DNA from: Flammeovirga sp. OC4
GTDB taxonomy: Bacteria; Bacteroidota; Bacteroidia; Cytophagales; Flammeovirgaceae
Direction: 5' to 3'
NCBI RefSeq assembly: GCF_000812565.1
Contig: NZ_JTAM01000002.1
Coordinates: forward strand, 1-64,000
DNA: 64,000 nt
Shown piece by piece: positions 34,798 to 43,860 of this stretch. Below the pieces are notes generated by a model, which saw nothing but the letters and a program-made list of their open reading frames with translations, was not told where the DNA came from and ran no database searches. Made by a program: the position numbers and the translations under genes. Position 1 is the first letter of the stretch. Each line of letters opens with the position of its first letter.

Positions 34798-34906
34798 AAG
34801 TTTTTTAATTGTTATTCCCGATTGATTACATTACAAATGTCTAGCTTTTTCAAACCAATGATTTGTACGTTTTCTCTAAGCGGTTGTCAAAAATCGTCAA
34901 CTATAA
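34798..34906 (-). promoter_or_regulatory. Promoter/operator region of C45 copy 2
   Basis: It has the same elements as 32977-33083: cccgattgattacattac, aaatgtc (minus-strand GACATTTG, 34841-34834), aagcggtt and atcgtcaa, at nearly the same spacing. It lies between the C45 gene and the divergent AraC gene. Confidence 0.5.
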
Positions 34907-34986
34907 AAAAGAGCCTCATTTGAGAATTTTAATATGATCTAGAAAGAGAGAATAGTATATTAGAATAAAGGATTCAGTATAATATT

Positions 34987-35961
34987 ATGGAAGATAAATA
35001 CATTATTAACTCCAGTGATGCAGACCATCATAAGGGGTATGAGGTTATAGCAAAGGAATTAGGAGGGTCTTGGGATGGTGAAGAATTATTGATTAATACT
35101 AGTTGGTGTGATATTAAAGCCAACTCTATTTGTTTCTTGGAAGATATGTATGTGGATATTTTTAGTATGTATGCTAAAAAGCCCATATTGGTAAAGTACA
35201 CACCAGATGATGAAAAACATTATATCATAGTAAGAATTGGGTTTACAGGTTCCTTCTTTCGTAAGGAAGAAACTCAAAAGTTCAATAACCTTGGTGTTTT
35301 TATTTATAACTCCAGTCAGGACTTTGAAATAGAATTTCCAGTAGATGCTCAATGTCAATGGATCACCCTTCGTTTTTCTTTAGACCTTTTTAATAGTTTT
35401 AATACACCCAACCCCGATTACAAACTCAAAACTCTTTTCGATGATAAATCACCTTGGTTTCAATACTTTTCACTTGATGTGGAAATTGAAAACTACGTAA
35501 GAACAATCATCGCTAATGTAGATAAAGAAAAGAGAAGACATATTACTTTTTTTAGCAAAGCGGCTGACATAATGGGTGTTATCGTTGAGAAGATGGAAAA
35601 GGAATCTTCTTTGGTAAAAAGCAATATTCATCCTGATGATCTGAAGGCCATGATCCAATTGAAGGATACCTATCTTTCTGATTTCTCCGAACAACCTAAC
35701 TTGACGGAATTAAGTGAAGAATATGGAATGAGTGTTTCTAAGCTCAATAGAATATTTAAATCCATTTTTGATCAACCAGTACTTCAATTCTATAATCAAC
35801 AAAAAGTGGAGGAGGTGTATAGGCAAATCACATTTACCGAGAAAAGCCTTACAGAGATTGCGTTTGATCTAAATTTCAGTCATATCGCTCATATGAGTAA
35901 GGTCTTCAAAAAGCATTACGGTCATGCTCCTTCGGAACTGAGGGAAAAGAACAAGAAATAG
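34987..35961 (+). CDS. AraC-family transcriptional regulator next to the C45 genes
   Basis: A 324-residue regulator. The N-terminal 210 residues are a sensing domain of the kind found in Bacteroidota AraC proteins that I cannot match to a ligand. The C-terminal 90 residues form the two-helix-turn-helix AraC domain: LTELSEEYGMSVSKLNRIFKS and SLTEIAFDLNFSHIAHMSKVFKKHYGHAPSEL. It is divergent from the exported C45 gene with 239 bases between them, where two blocks are shared with the promoter of the other C45 gene. It is therefore the natural candidate regulator of both; direct evidence is lacking. Confidence 0.88.
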   Translation: MEDKYIINSSDADHHKGYEVIAKELGGSWDGEELLINTSWCDIKANSICFLEDMYVDIFSMYAKKPILVKYTPDDEKHYIIVRIGFTGSFFRKEETQKFNNLGVFIYNSSQDFEIEFPVDAQCQWITLRFSLDLFNSFNTPNPDYKLKTLFDDKSPWFQYFSLDVEIENYVRTIIANVDKEKRRHITFFSKAADIMGVIVEKMEKESSLVKSNIHPDDLKAMIQLKDTYLSDFSEQPNLTELSEEYGMSVSKLNRIFKSIFDQPVLQFYNQQKVEEVYRQITFTEKSLTEIAFDLNFSHIAHMSKVFKKHYGHAPSELREKNKK

Positions 35962-36371
35962 TTGTTGGAAGTCATTTATACTATTGATATTCATTTTTTT
36001 TATGGTTTAAATATACCGGATAACCGCAATTTTCATTTTAAGGTTTTTCGGTATATTTCCGTTCGTCTCCATGAATTATTGTGTTGACGAGGAGTAGGGT
36101 GAAACCAATTTTAAAAGGAAAATATAACCTGTATTCCACATGAACACTTAGACTTTTTGATGAACTCAAAAACATTATTCTATGTCTTTCTGTTTCATTC
36201 TCTAAAACAAACTTCATCGAAGTTCATTATTTTATCTCTTTTTATTAATAAATCTATCCAACAGCCTTATTTTTTAATACCATTAGGTAAAAGAGTGAAT
36301 GATTATCAGTAAATTTGCAGGCTCGTTTTTAAGAAGAAATGAGGTTCAATTTTGTGGGAAACAAATAGTCA
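35962..36371. other. Intergenic region with a hairpin and a promoter box
   Basis: The stretch holds a ten-base stem (aaatataccg 36009-36018 / cggtatattt 36049-36058) after the AraC gene, a small palindrome (aacttcatcgaagtt) near 36210 and a TAAATTTG box at 36310-36317 that is a good -7 element for the M16 gene. No gene is seen. Confidence 0.4.
36310..36317 (+). promoter_or_regulatory. -7 promoter box of the M16-mltG transcript
   Basis: TAAATTTG fits TAnnTTTG, 55 bases before the ATG. Confidence 0.4.
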
Positions 36372-37631
36372 ATGGATAAAAATTATCAGATTCACCGTTT
36401 ATCAAACGGAATTCGACTAATACACAGACAAGTAAAAACAACTAAACTGGCACATTGTGGTGTTGTTTTGAATGTAGGGAGTAGGGACGAAACTTTAGAA
36501 CAGCAAGGCATTGCTCACTTCTGGGAACATATGGCTTTTAAGGGTACGAACAAGAGAAAAACGTATCATATTCTTAATAGTATTGATTCTGTAGGAGGTG
36601 AGTTGAACGCGTATACTTCTAAGGAAAAAATTACATTTTATACTTCCACTTTAGTTGAACATTTTGAGAAGTCTGTTGATATTCTTTCAGATTTAACGTT
36701 CAATTCGAACTTTCCTGAAAAGGAAATTGAAAAAGAGCGTTCTGTTATATTGGAAGAAATGTCCATGTACAAGGATGATCCCACTGATGCAATTGGTGAT
36801 GAATTCGATGAAATTATCTTTCCAAACCACCCTCTTGGAAGAAATATTCTGGGTACTGTAGACAGTGTCAATAGTTTTCAACAAAAAGATTTCTTTGATT
36901 TCTTAGAACAAAATGTAGATACACATCAAGTGGTTATCTCTTCTATTTCTAATTTACCTTTTGAAAAGGTGGTAAAATTGGTAGAGAAGTATTTTGGAGG
37001 CATAAAGGAAGCGAAGAAAGATCGTACAAGAGAAATTTTCACGGGTTATAAGCCTCAGTTTGTCGAAAGGTATAAACCAATCAACTCTGCGCATGTGATG
37101 ATAGGTTCAGATGCGTTTGAAATGCATCATCCTAAGCGATTGACATTTTTCTTGTTGACGAACCTTCTGGGAGGTCCGGCGATGAACTCCAGATTGAATT
37201 TGGGGATTAGAGAGAAGTACGGTTATGTCTATGATATTTCGGCAGGGTCTACATCATATCTTGATTCGGGACAATTCAGTATTTACTTCGCTACAGAAGA
37301 TAAAAGTTTAAATAAATGCTTGAAATTGGTACATAATGAATTATCGAAATTAAGAGATAAAAAATTAGGTGTACAACAATTAAGAAGCGTGAAGCAACAA
37401 ATCATGGGACAAATTGCCATGTCGGGTGAGAGCAACTTGTCTATCATGTTAGGAATGGGTAAGGCACTGCTAGACAAGGAGAAGTTTGAAACAATAGAGG
37501 AAGTCTTTCAGCAAATTAAAGCGATCAGTGCTGAAGATTTACTTGAAGTTGCCAATGAAATGTTTGCAGAAGAAAGGATGAGTACTTTAATTTACCATCC
37601 AGAATTAAAAAGTCACTCAAAGAACACCTAA
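36372..37631 (+). CDS. M16-family zinc peptidase (processing peptidase-like)
   Basis: Single-chain member of 419 residues of the pitrilysin/mitochondrial processing peptidase group. The inverted zinc site HFWEHMAFKG (about residues 48-57) has the HxxEH pattern, and the second metal-binding Glu lies about 75 residues later in the KERSVILEEMSMYKDDP region. The C-terminal half carries the R/Y-type motif of the second domain (REKYGYVYDISAGS). There is no signal peptide, so it is probably cytosolic. mltG follows after 28 bases and endonuclease V after that, so the start of an operon is likely here. Confidence 0.9.
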   Translation: MDKNYQIHRLSNGIRLIHRQVKTTKLAHCGVVLNVGSRDETLEQQGIAHFWEHMAFKGTNKRKTYHILNSIDSVGGELNAYTSKEKITFYTSTLVEHFEKSVDILSDLTFNSNFPEKEIEKERSVILEEMSMYKDDPTDAIGDEFDEIIFPNHPLGRNILGTVDSVNSFQQKDFFDFLEQNVDTHQVVISSISNLPFEKVVKLVEKYFGGIKEAKKDRTREIFTGYKPQFVERYKPINSAHVMIGSDAFEMHHPKRLTFFLLTNLLGGPAMNSRLNLGIREKYGYVYDISAGSTSYLDSGQFSIYFATEDKSLNKCLKLVHNELSKLRDKKLGVQQLRSVKQQIMGQIAMSGESNLSIMLGMGKALLDKEKFETIEEVFQQIKAISAEDLLEVANEMFAEERMSTLIYHPELKSHSKNT

Positions 37632-37659
37632 ATCTTTGAAGTGCCAAAATTAAACAGCA

Positions 37660-38715
37660 ATGGTAAAAAGTAATTTACGTATTTTTTTATTTGTAGGCTT
37701 TTCAGTCTTTACAATTTCGATTTTAGTCTATATTTATCAAGTTTTTTACACGGCTAACATACAAGTTGATAAAGAGCCTGCAGTCATCAGAATTCCACAT
37801 GGGGCATCCATCGAAAGTGTGTCAGATACTTTACAGAAGTATGATATTCTATCGGAGTTGGTTCCATTTCGTTTTGTAAGTAAAGCATTAAAATATAATG
37901 AAAACGTAAAGCCTGGTTTGTATGTATTACAACCTAATATGACTAACCTTGAGGCGGTACGTTTCTTAAGATCAGGAGCTCAAACTCCTATCAAAATTAC
38001 ATTCAACAATGCAAGAACAATCCAAGATGTAGCAGAGAGAATTACTCCTCGTTTAGAGATGACGTCGGAACAGTTCTATGAAGCAGCAACGGATGCAGAA
38101 TTGTTGAAAGAATTAGGTCTTGATTCATTAACCGTAAAGGCTCTTTTCTTACCCAATACTTATGAAGTGTATTGGACGATCTCTCCAAAACAATTAATGA
38201 GAAGGTTGAAAAAAGAGTACGATCGTTTTTGGAATAGTAAAAGAAAAGCAAAAGCTGAAGCAATCGGCTTGACACCTTATCAAGTGTCTACCTTAGCTTC
38301 AATTGTGGAATCTGAGACAATCAAGTCGGATGAAATGCCTAAAGTGGCCGGTTTATATGTGAATCGCCTCAATAGAAATTGGGCATTACAATCAGACCCC
38401 ACAGTAGTTTATGCTGCTGTTCAGGTAGGAATGGTCAAAGAATTTACAGATGTCAAAAGAGTGTTGAACAAGCACTTGGAAGTAGATTCACCATACAATA
38501 CTTATAAGTATTCTGGTTTACCTCCAGGGCCCATCAGAATCCCTTCAACAACAGCCATTAATGCGGTGTTGAATGCAGAGAAGCACAAATACATGTATAT
38601 GGTAGCAGATGCTGATTTTTCAGGTTACCATCACTTCTCTAAGACATTGACAGAGCACAATAGATATGCGAGAATCTATCAAAATGCTTTGAATAAAAAA
38701 CGAGTATATAGATAA
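37660..38715 (+). CDS. mltG: Endolytic murein transglycosylase MltG
   Basis: Inner-membrane enzyme that cuts new peptidoglycan strands and ends their growth. One transmembrane helix (about 9-29) precedes a LysM-like part and the YceG domain. The hallmark TLASIVESET (Glu near residue 219), the region with SDPTVVYA and YNTYKYSGLPPGPI follow the family pattern. The length of 351 is normal. It comes 28 bases after the M16 peptidase. A perfect terminator-type hairpin begins seven bases after its stop, just before the endonuclease V start. Confidence 0.95.
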   Translation: MVKSNLRIFLFVGFSVFTISILVYIYQVFYTANIQVDKEPAVIRIPHGASIESVSDTLQKYDILSELVPFRFVSKALKYNENVKPGLYVLQPNMTNLEAVRFLRSGAQTPIKITFNNARTIQDVAERITPRLEMTSEQFYEAATDAELLKELGLDSLTVKALFLPNTYEVYWTISPKQLMRRLKKEYDRFWNSKRKAKAEAIGLTPYQVSTLASIVESETIKSDEMPKVAGLYVNRLNRNWALQSDPTVVYAAVQVGMVKEFTDVKRVLNKHLEVDSPYNTYKYSGLPPGPIRIPSTTAINAVLNAEKHKYMYMVADADFSGYHHFSKTLTEHNRYARIYQNALNKKRVYR

Positions 38716-38721
38716 TAAATG

Positions 38722-38753
38722 AGACGTTACAATGGTATTGTAACGTCTTTTTT
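38722..38753 (+). terminator. Terminator between mltG and endonuclease V
   Basis: Perfect 12-base stem (agacgttacaat / attgtaacgtct) with loop ggt and six T. It overlaps the first in-frame ATG of the next gene (38719) and argues for the start at 38764. Confidence 0.8.
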
Positions 38754-38763
38754 GATTCCATCT

Positions 38764-39456
38764 ATGGATAAAATAAAAGATAAAGAGCAGGAGGAGTTAG
38801 CAAAGAAAGTCATCATTTACCCTGATGATACTCCCCGATTACAACTAGGACTGGAAGATGCAGTGTGTACAATGGACGTAGCCTATACGGATGATTGTGC
38901 ATTCGTTTCTTGTGATATCATGAGAGGAAAAACAGGGGAGTGGGTCAATACTTTTGTAACCATTCATCCGCTGCCAACCACTCCTTATACTTCAGGGTAT
39001 TTTGCTTATTATGAGGGGCCTCTTTTGGTAGAATGCTTAGAGCAACTAGCTTTAGAACTAAAATTAAAACCTGCATTAGTCATTGTGGATGGCCATGGAA
39101 TTGCTCATCCAAGAAGATTTGGAATTGCAAGTTGGCTTGGTTTAAAGTTGAACATTCCTACAATTGGGTGTGCAAAAAAGCCACTGGTCAAATATGAAAG
39201 CGAGCTCGGAAAACAAAAAGGAAGTATCTCCCCGATGCTTTTGGAAGATGAAGTGGTAGGTGTTGCACTGAGAAGTAATACAGGTGTGAAGCCCATTTTT
39301 ATCAGTCCAGGTCACTTAATTAGTATCGAAAACACGATTCATATTATTAAAAAGTACCATGGAGAGTACAGAATCTTTGAGCCAGTCCGTAGAGCAGATC
39401 AAGCGGTCAGAAGAGCTTCAAAGGGTGAAAGTGGCGATTTTGAATTGATTACTTGA
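38764..39456 (+). CDS. nfi: Endonuclease V (deoxyinosine repair)
   Basis: Cuts DNA one base 3' of deoxyinosine to begin repair of deaminated adenine. Motifs include the first metal-binding Asp in TMDVAYTDDC, the GYFAYYEGPLL region with its Glu, and DGHGIAHPRRFGIASWLGLKLNIP with the third Asp. The ATG at 38719 lies inside a terminator hairpin, so the start at 38764 is preferred and gives 230 residues, near the family length. No promoter fits between the terminator and the start, so expression may rely on read-through from mltG. This arrangement could keep its level low. Confidence 0.9.
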   Translation: MDKIKDKEQEELAKKVIIYPDDTPRLQLGLEDAVCTMDVAYTDDCAFVSCDIMRGKTGEWVNTFVTIHPLPTTPYTSGYFAYYEGPLLVECLEQLALELKLKPALVIVDGHGIAHPRRFGIASWLGLKLNIPTIGCAKKPLVKYESELGKQKGSISPMLLEDEVVGVALRSNTGVKPIFISPGHLISIENTIHIIKKYHGEYRIFEPVRRADQAVRRASKGESGDFELIT

Positions 39457-39561
39457 GAAAGGTCATTAAATACAATTAACGATAATTCATAATCCTTTGG
39501 GAGGTCTATACGTATATTTGTTTGATATTAAATTAGATAAACCCGAAAGAAAGATTGAATT

Positions 39562-40407
39562 ATGTTTAAAGTCACAACTAACTCTAAATATGACAGAGAA
39601 GATAAAGGTAAATCAAATTTAGTCCATAAAACTGTTTCCAATATCCCATTTAAGTATCGTCCTTTTATATTGTCAGTGGTGTATACTTTTTTGATTGTAG
39701 GCTTCGCTTTATTGTTAAATGGAACCTTGGAAGTGACATTTAATCAGACCATAGGCTACAAAGAACCTTTTTATTTCACAATACTATTTATGGTAGTATT
39801 ATCCTTACTGTTGCCTTATTCAATACCCGATAAAAAGTTGGCTGTTCATAAAGTGAATAGAAATGGTTTTCACGTAGACCAGGTGGTTTTAGAAAGCAAT
39901 CATAGAAATAGTAAATCCTTGATCATCGGAGCAAAACTGCTGACTTTAGTTTTCAGTATTTCTTTGTTTATGTCTTCTTATACCACCAATAAAAGTACTG
40001 AAAAATATGAACGTATTACGATTCATAATGTTCCTATCAAAGGTGTGGATAGTGTACAAATCGCAGTAAGAATGTCGAGAAATACTAGAGATTCTGCCAC
40101 GCCAGGCCGCTTTAAACAAGCTTTAGAAGCTTCTGTTTCAGAAAAGCAGACCTATATATATGAAGAGTATACCTATGGTTTTCCTTATCAATTATTGAAA
40201 CCCCAAAAACGTAGAGATATGGAAGAAGGGAAGAAGTATTTAGATGGAAAAAGAGCCAAAATACAAGTGAAATGGTACGGTGAAGAAATTCATCCGACAG
40301 ATGTGGAAGGTAAAATTAATACTATTATAAACAGTGACGCTATGAACGATCTTTTGATAGAATCTTTCGGTGTTGAAGCAGAAAGTAAGAAATCCATGAA
40401 GATGTAA
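39562..40407 (+). CDS. Hypothetical membrane protein
   Basis: Unrecognised 281-residue protein. Three hydrophobic spans are predicted: about 33-55 (FILSVVYTFLIVGFALLL), 72-91 (FTILFMVVLSLLLPYSI) and 118-140 (LIIGAKLLTLVFSISLFM). The C-terminal 135 residues are a soluble, basic domain (KKYLDGKRAKIQVKWYGEE). No motif is visible. It is the last plus-strand gene before the convergent Mla-type genes. Confidence 0.6.
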   Translation: MFKVTTNSKYDREDKGKSNLVHKTVSNIPFKYRPFILSVVYTFLIVGFALLLNGTLEVTFNQTIGYKEPFYFTILFMVVLSLLLPYSIPDKKLAVHKVNRNGFHVDQVVLESNHRNSKSLIIGAKLLTLVFSISLFMSSYTTNKSTEKYERITIHNVPIKGVDSVQIAVRMSRNTRDSATPGRFKQALEASVSEKQTYIYEEYTYGFPYQLLKPQKRRDMEEGKKYLDGKRAKIQVKWYGEEIHPTDVEGKINTIINSDAMNDLLIESFGVEAESKKSMKM

Positions 40408-40485
40408 TGCCACGTAGAAGTGTAACCCTGTTAGGTATTCATTCAAAAAAACAGTACTCAAAGATATTTATATCATTCTTAAAAA

Positions 40486-40519
40486 ACGAGCATCAAGAAA
40501 AATCAATCTTGATGCTCGT
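40486..40519. terminator. Terminator of the Mla-type operon
   Basis: Perfect 13-base stem (acgagcatcaaga / tcttgatgctcgt) with A/T runs; it works best on the minus strand, where six T follow. Confidence 0.8.
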
Positions 40520-40593
40520 TGTATATTTTTTAGAAAAGATAAATTGAAAATGAAATAGATACATTTCCCTTATCATTCTTACCTTTTCTCTCT

Positions 40594-41343
40594 TTAAATC
40601 CCTTTGAATGTCCTCACTAACTTATTTGAGAATAAGAAATCTTTTAATTCTTTTGGTTCCGCATCTAAAATTTCATCTTTAGTCCCTTCCCAAATTTTCA
40701 AACCTTTATACATAAACATAATGTACTCACCGATTTCCATTACAGAGTTCATATCATGTGATACGATAACTGTTGTAAGATTATATTCTTGCGTAATTTC
40801 ATGAATTAACTGATCAATCATCCACGCTGTTTGAGGATCAAGACCAGAGTTAGGTTCATCACAGAATAGATATTGAGAGTTCATCACAATGGCTCTGGCA
40901 ATACCCACCCTTTTTTGCATACCACCACTGATCTCAGAAGGCATTTTGTGTGCAGCGTTTTCTAAACCTACTCGTTTCAAATAAAAATTGACCTTATCGT
41001 CCTTTTCACTTTCTGACATATCAGAGTGAATATTTAAAGGGAAACGAACATTTTCTGCTACGGTAAGTGAGTCAAACAATGCACTACCTTGGAAAAGCAT
41101 ACCAATTTCTCCACGAATAATCTTTTGTTCTCTTATTGTCGAAGCATGGAAATCTCTGCCGTCATATAACACTGAACCTTTGTTAGGAGAGAAGAGACCT
41201 ACAATTGTTTTCAGCAAAACACTCTTACCTGTACCACTGGCACCGATGATCATATTTGTTTTGCCTTTCTCAAAAGTGGCACTAATATCCATTAGTACTT
41301 CTTTTCCTTGGAAAGATTTCCCTACATTTTTAATCTCAATCAT
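40594..41343 (-). CDS. MlaF-like ABC transporter ATP-binding protein
   Basis: ATPase of 249 residues of the phospholipid-transport (Mla) type. Walker A is GASGTGKSVLLK, the Q-loop lies in IGMLFQGSALFDSLTV, the signature is EISGGMQKRVGIARA, Walker B is YLFCDEPNSGLDP, and the H-loop is VIVSHDM. The permease gene ends three bases upstream, so the two are an operon with the order permease-ATPase. In Gram-negative bacteria this type keeps outer-membrane lipid asymmetry. A substrate-binding MCE protein (MlaD) is not next to it and is probably elsewhere. Confidence 0.93.
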   Translation of the reverse strand: MIEIKNVGKSFQGKEVLMDISATFEKGKTNMIIGASGTGKSVLLKTIVGLFSPNKGSVLYDGRDFHASTIREQKIIRGEIGMLFQGSALFDSLTVAENVRFPLNIHSDMSESEKDDKVNFYLKRVGLENAAHKMPSEISGGMQKRVGIARAIVMNSQYLFCDEPNSGLDPQTAWMIDQLIHEITQEYNLTTVIVSHDMNSVMEIGEYIMFMYKGLKIWEGTKDEILDAEPKELKDFLFSNKLVRTFKGI

Positions 41344-41346
41344 TGT

Positions 41347-42078
41347 CTACGAAAGTAAAGTGTCTGCTAGAATAAAGTCTGCTGCAAGTATAGCAATACA
41401 TGAAGCTGTTACCGCATCAGTACTTGCCTTACCTACTTCCAAAGCTCCACCTTTCACATTGTAGCCTTTGAAAGCAGAAATAGAAGTGACGATAAAACCG
41501 AAAACAAATGCTTTGATAATGGCAAAAGGTACCTCAAAAGAAACAAATGTATTTTGAATACCATATATATAATCTTCCGTAGGAGATAAGTTGCCGAAAA
41601 TTGTAGCGAGATATCCACCCCAAATACCCAATGCCGCTGACAAAATTGCTAACAAAGGAAGCATAGCCATGCCTGCAATAATTTTAGGGAGCACCAAGTA
41701 AGAAGCTGAATTAATACCCATCACTTCTAAAGCATCAATCTGCTCAGTGATACGCATAGTACCAATTCCACCGGCAATCTGCGAACCTACCTTACCAGCA
41801 AATACAATAGCTGATAATGTGGGTGCCATCTCCAAAATCATCATTTCTCTTGTCGCTAAGCCAATAATGTACTTTGGTAATAATGGACTAACAATATTGT
41901 AAGCCATTTGTAATGCAATTACTGCTCCCACAAAAAGAGAGACGAAGCCTACTAAAAAGAGGGAATTGATACCGATGTTGATACACTCCTGAAAAAATAA
42001 ACGAACGTAAGTGGTAAGAGGCTCCCTGTTGGAGAACATCTTTTTCAAAAAGAGAATATATTCGCCTAAGCGTCTCAT
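41347..42078 (-). CDS. MlaE-like ABC transporter permease
   Basis: Inner-membrane permease of 243 residues with five or six spans. The family pattern is clear: INSLFLVGFVSLFVGAVIALQ in the first part, LATREMMILEMAPTLSAIVFAGKVGSQIAGGIGTMRITEQIDALEVMGI in the central conserved loop, and the closing GGALEVGKASTDAVTASC. It is the first gene of the two-gene operon on the minus strand. Its role is lipid movement between the membranes together with the ATPase at 40594. Confidence 0.93.
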   Translation of the reverse strand: MRRLGEYILFLKKMFSNREPLTTYVRLFFQECINIGINSLFLVGFVSLFVGAVIALQMAYNIVSPLLPKYIIGLATREMMILEMAPTLSAIVFAGKVGSQIAGGIGTMRITEQIDALEVMGINSASYLVLPKIIAGMAMLPLLAILSAALGIWGGYLATIFGNLSPTEDYIYGIQNTFVSFEVPFAIIKAFVFGFIVTSISAFKGYNVKGGALEVGKASTDAVTASCIAILAADFILADTLLS

Positions 42079-42322
42079 GTGATTAGTCTTATTTCTAAAA
42101 AAAATTAGAAACCTTATATCAGATTTCCACCCTACAAAGATAAAGATCTTCTTGTCATTACATATTTTTTTAGCATTAACTAAAGAGCAATTTCGGTTTA
42201 TTTGTTCATTTTCATAAAAATTAATTAATTAGGTTGTTAATCATTCACTATTTTGAGGATAGATTCGCAATTTTTTAAATGAAAATATACTTCGCTCAGA
42301 AGTTAAACACCTTACTTATTTT

Positions 42323-43171
42323 ATGTCATCTTTTGATCTTACTCATTTTGAACTTCTAGATAAACCTATTTTTGGAAAAGCTGTTTTTGAACCTCCATTT
42401 AAAGCTAATTCGTCTTTTGTAGATGAAGCACGTTTTGTATTTATCATCAAAGGGAAATCCAATTTATATGTACCCAACGATACGCTTTCTTTGGAAACAT
42501 CAGATTGCTTTCTGATGAAATGTGACAACTTTGTCAACGTTTGGAAGAAAAATGAAGATGAGGATAAAAGTCAGGTCATGGTGATGCATTTTTATCCAGA
42601 TGTATTGAAGCATATTTATGATAATAATATTCCAGAAGTTTTTAAATCTTCTGATGTAAAACCTCATGGTCCTGTTGCGAAGTTGAAGACCAATGAAATG
42701 TTGGTAAATTATATGAAAAGCTTGGAGTTTTATTTTCAAAATCCTTCTTTGATGAATGATGAATTAATCAAATTAAAAGTAAGAGAATTGATTCAAGTCA
42801 TGCTGAATTCAGACCATACCGGTGTGATCAAAAATATGTTTAGTGATCTGTTCAAAGCCAATGCTTATGATTTTAAAGAGATCATCCATGCTCATCTTTA
42901 TGAAGATCTAAGTTTACAAGATTTGGCCTTTTTTACAGGGCTTAGTTTGTCTACTTTTAAAAGAAAATTCAAAACAGTTTTCAATACCAGCCCAACACAA
43001 TATATCAAGTCAAAAAGATTGGAAAAAGCCATTAGTTTACTTCAAACTACTGATCAACGTATCTCCGAAATTGCTTATGATTGCGGTTTCAATGATATTG
43101 GTTACTTCTCCAAACTCTTCAAGTCTACTTATCAGGTTTCTCCTTCTGACTATAAAAAGTCATTGGTCTAA
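42323..43171 (+). CDS. AraC-family transcriptional regulator, paralogue 1
   Basis: 282 residues: an N-terminal cupin-like sensing half (FIIKGKSNLYVPNDTLSLETSD..MKCDNFVN) and a C-terminal AraC DNA-binding domain, LSLQDLAFFTGLSLSTFKRKFK and RISEIAYDCGFNDIGYFSKLFKSTYQVSPSDY. The gene at 43861 has the same length and follows the same sequence all along, so the two are recent duplicates with the SRPBCC gene between them. They may regulate that gene in opposite or paired ways. Confidence 0.88.
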   Translation: MSSFDLTHFELLDKPIFGKAVFEPPFKANSSFVDEARFVFIIKGKSNLYVPNDTLSLETSDCFLMKCDNFVNVWKKNEDEDKSQVMVMHFYPDVLKHIYDNNIPEVFKSSDVKPHGPVAKLKTNEMLVNYMKSLEFYFQNPSLMNDELIKLKVRELIQVMLNSDHTGVIKNMFSDLFKANAYDFKEIIHAHLYEDLSLQDLAFFTGLSLSTFKRKFKTVFNTSPTQYIKSKRLEKAISLLQTTDQRISEIAYDCGFNDIGYFSKLFKSTYQVSPSDYKKSLV

Positions 43172-43221
43172 TTTTCCAAATCATTGAACTTTTTGTCGCT
43201 ATAAACCATTCATAGACCCGC

Positions 43222-43229
43222 CATATTTG
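43222..43229 (+). promoter_or_regulatory. -7 box of the SRPBCC gene
   Basis: CATATTTG followed by taatgt. The 13-mer atatttgtaatgt is the exact complement of that at the micro-gene promoter (33311-33323). Confidence 0.45.
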
Positions 43230-43272
43230 TAATGTCAACAAAAACAATTATAGCTTTTAAATACATTACACT

Positions 43273-43851
43273 ATGAAAAATACGGTCTATTTTACATTCT
43301 ATTTTTTACTACTTTCAGCGAGTCTTTTTGCTCAAAAGAAAACACAGTTCATTTCGGTAGAACGAACGATTAAAGCGCCAGCAGCAGCGGTTTGGAAAGT
43401 AGTTGGAGAAGAATTTGGTGAAATTCATAAATCACATCCTCTTGTCGTTAGTTCTAGTTATACAAACGATCAACACCAAGGTTGTGAAGGTGCAGAAAGA
43501 GTTTGTAATCTTAATTTAGACGGATCAAAATATGTCAAAGAAACACAGGTAGATTATGATCCTGAAAATTACTCTTTTAAGGTGCAAATCACTACTACAC
43601 AAGGGATCCCATTAGTACCAGAGTACTCTTATGCTACTTATAAAGTAGTTCCGCTTGATGCCAATACAAGTAAGTTAGTTTTTGAATTTAACTATAGAAC
43701 TAAACCTGCATTTATGGGAGGTCTAGCCAAAGGGAAATTCAGAAAACAATTGAGTAATTATATGTTGGCCGTGGAGCATTATGTCACAACAGGCGAAGAA
43801 ATTAATGCGGATAATTTTGATGAAATCAAGAAACAATACGAAACGAGATAA
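43273..43851 (+). CDS. Exported SRPBCC/polyketide cyclase-like protein
   Basis: 192 residues: a signal peptide (1-20, LLLSASLFAQ) and a START/SRPBCC helix-grip domain (about 28-170) beginning SVERTIKAPAAAVWKVVGEEFGE and ending with the long helix FRKQLSNYMLAVEHY. Such domains bind small hydrophobic ligands; the export signal is less common. It is placed between two paralogous AraC genes, nine bases before the second, so a link to their regulation is likely. The ligand is unknown. Confidence 0.82.
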   Translation: MKNTVYFTFYFLLLSASLFAQKKTQFISVERTIKAPAAAVWKVVGEEFGEIHKSHPLVVSSSYTNDQHQGCEGAERVCNLNLDGSKYVKETQVDYDPENYSFKVQITTTQGIPLVPEYSYATYKVVPLDANTSKLVFEFNYRTKPAFMGGLAKGKFRKQLSNYMLAVEHYVTTGEEINADNFDEIKKQYETR

Positions 43852-43860
43852 GGTTTTTCT

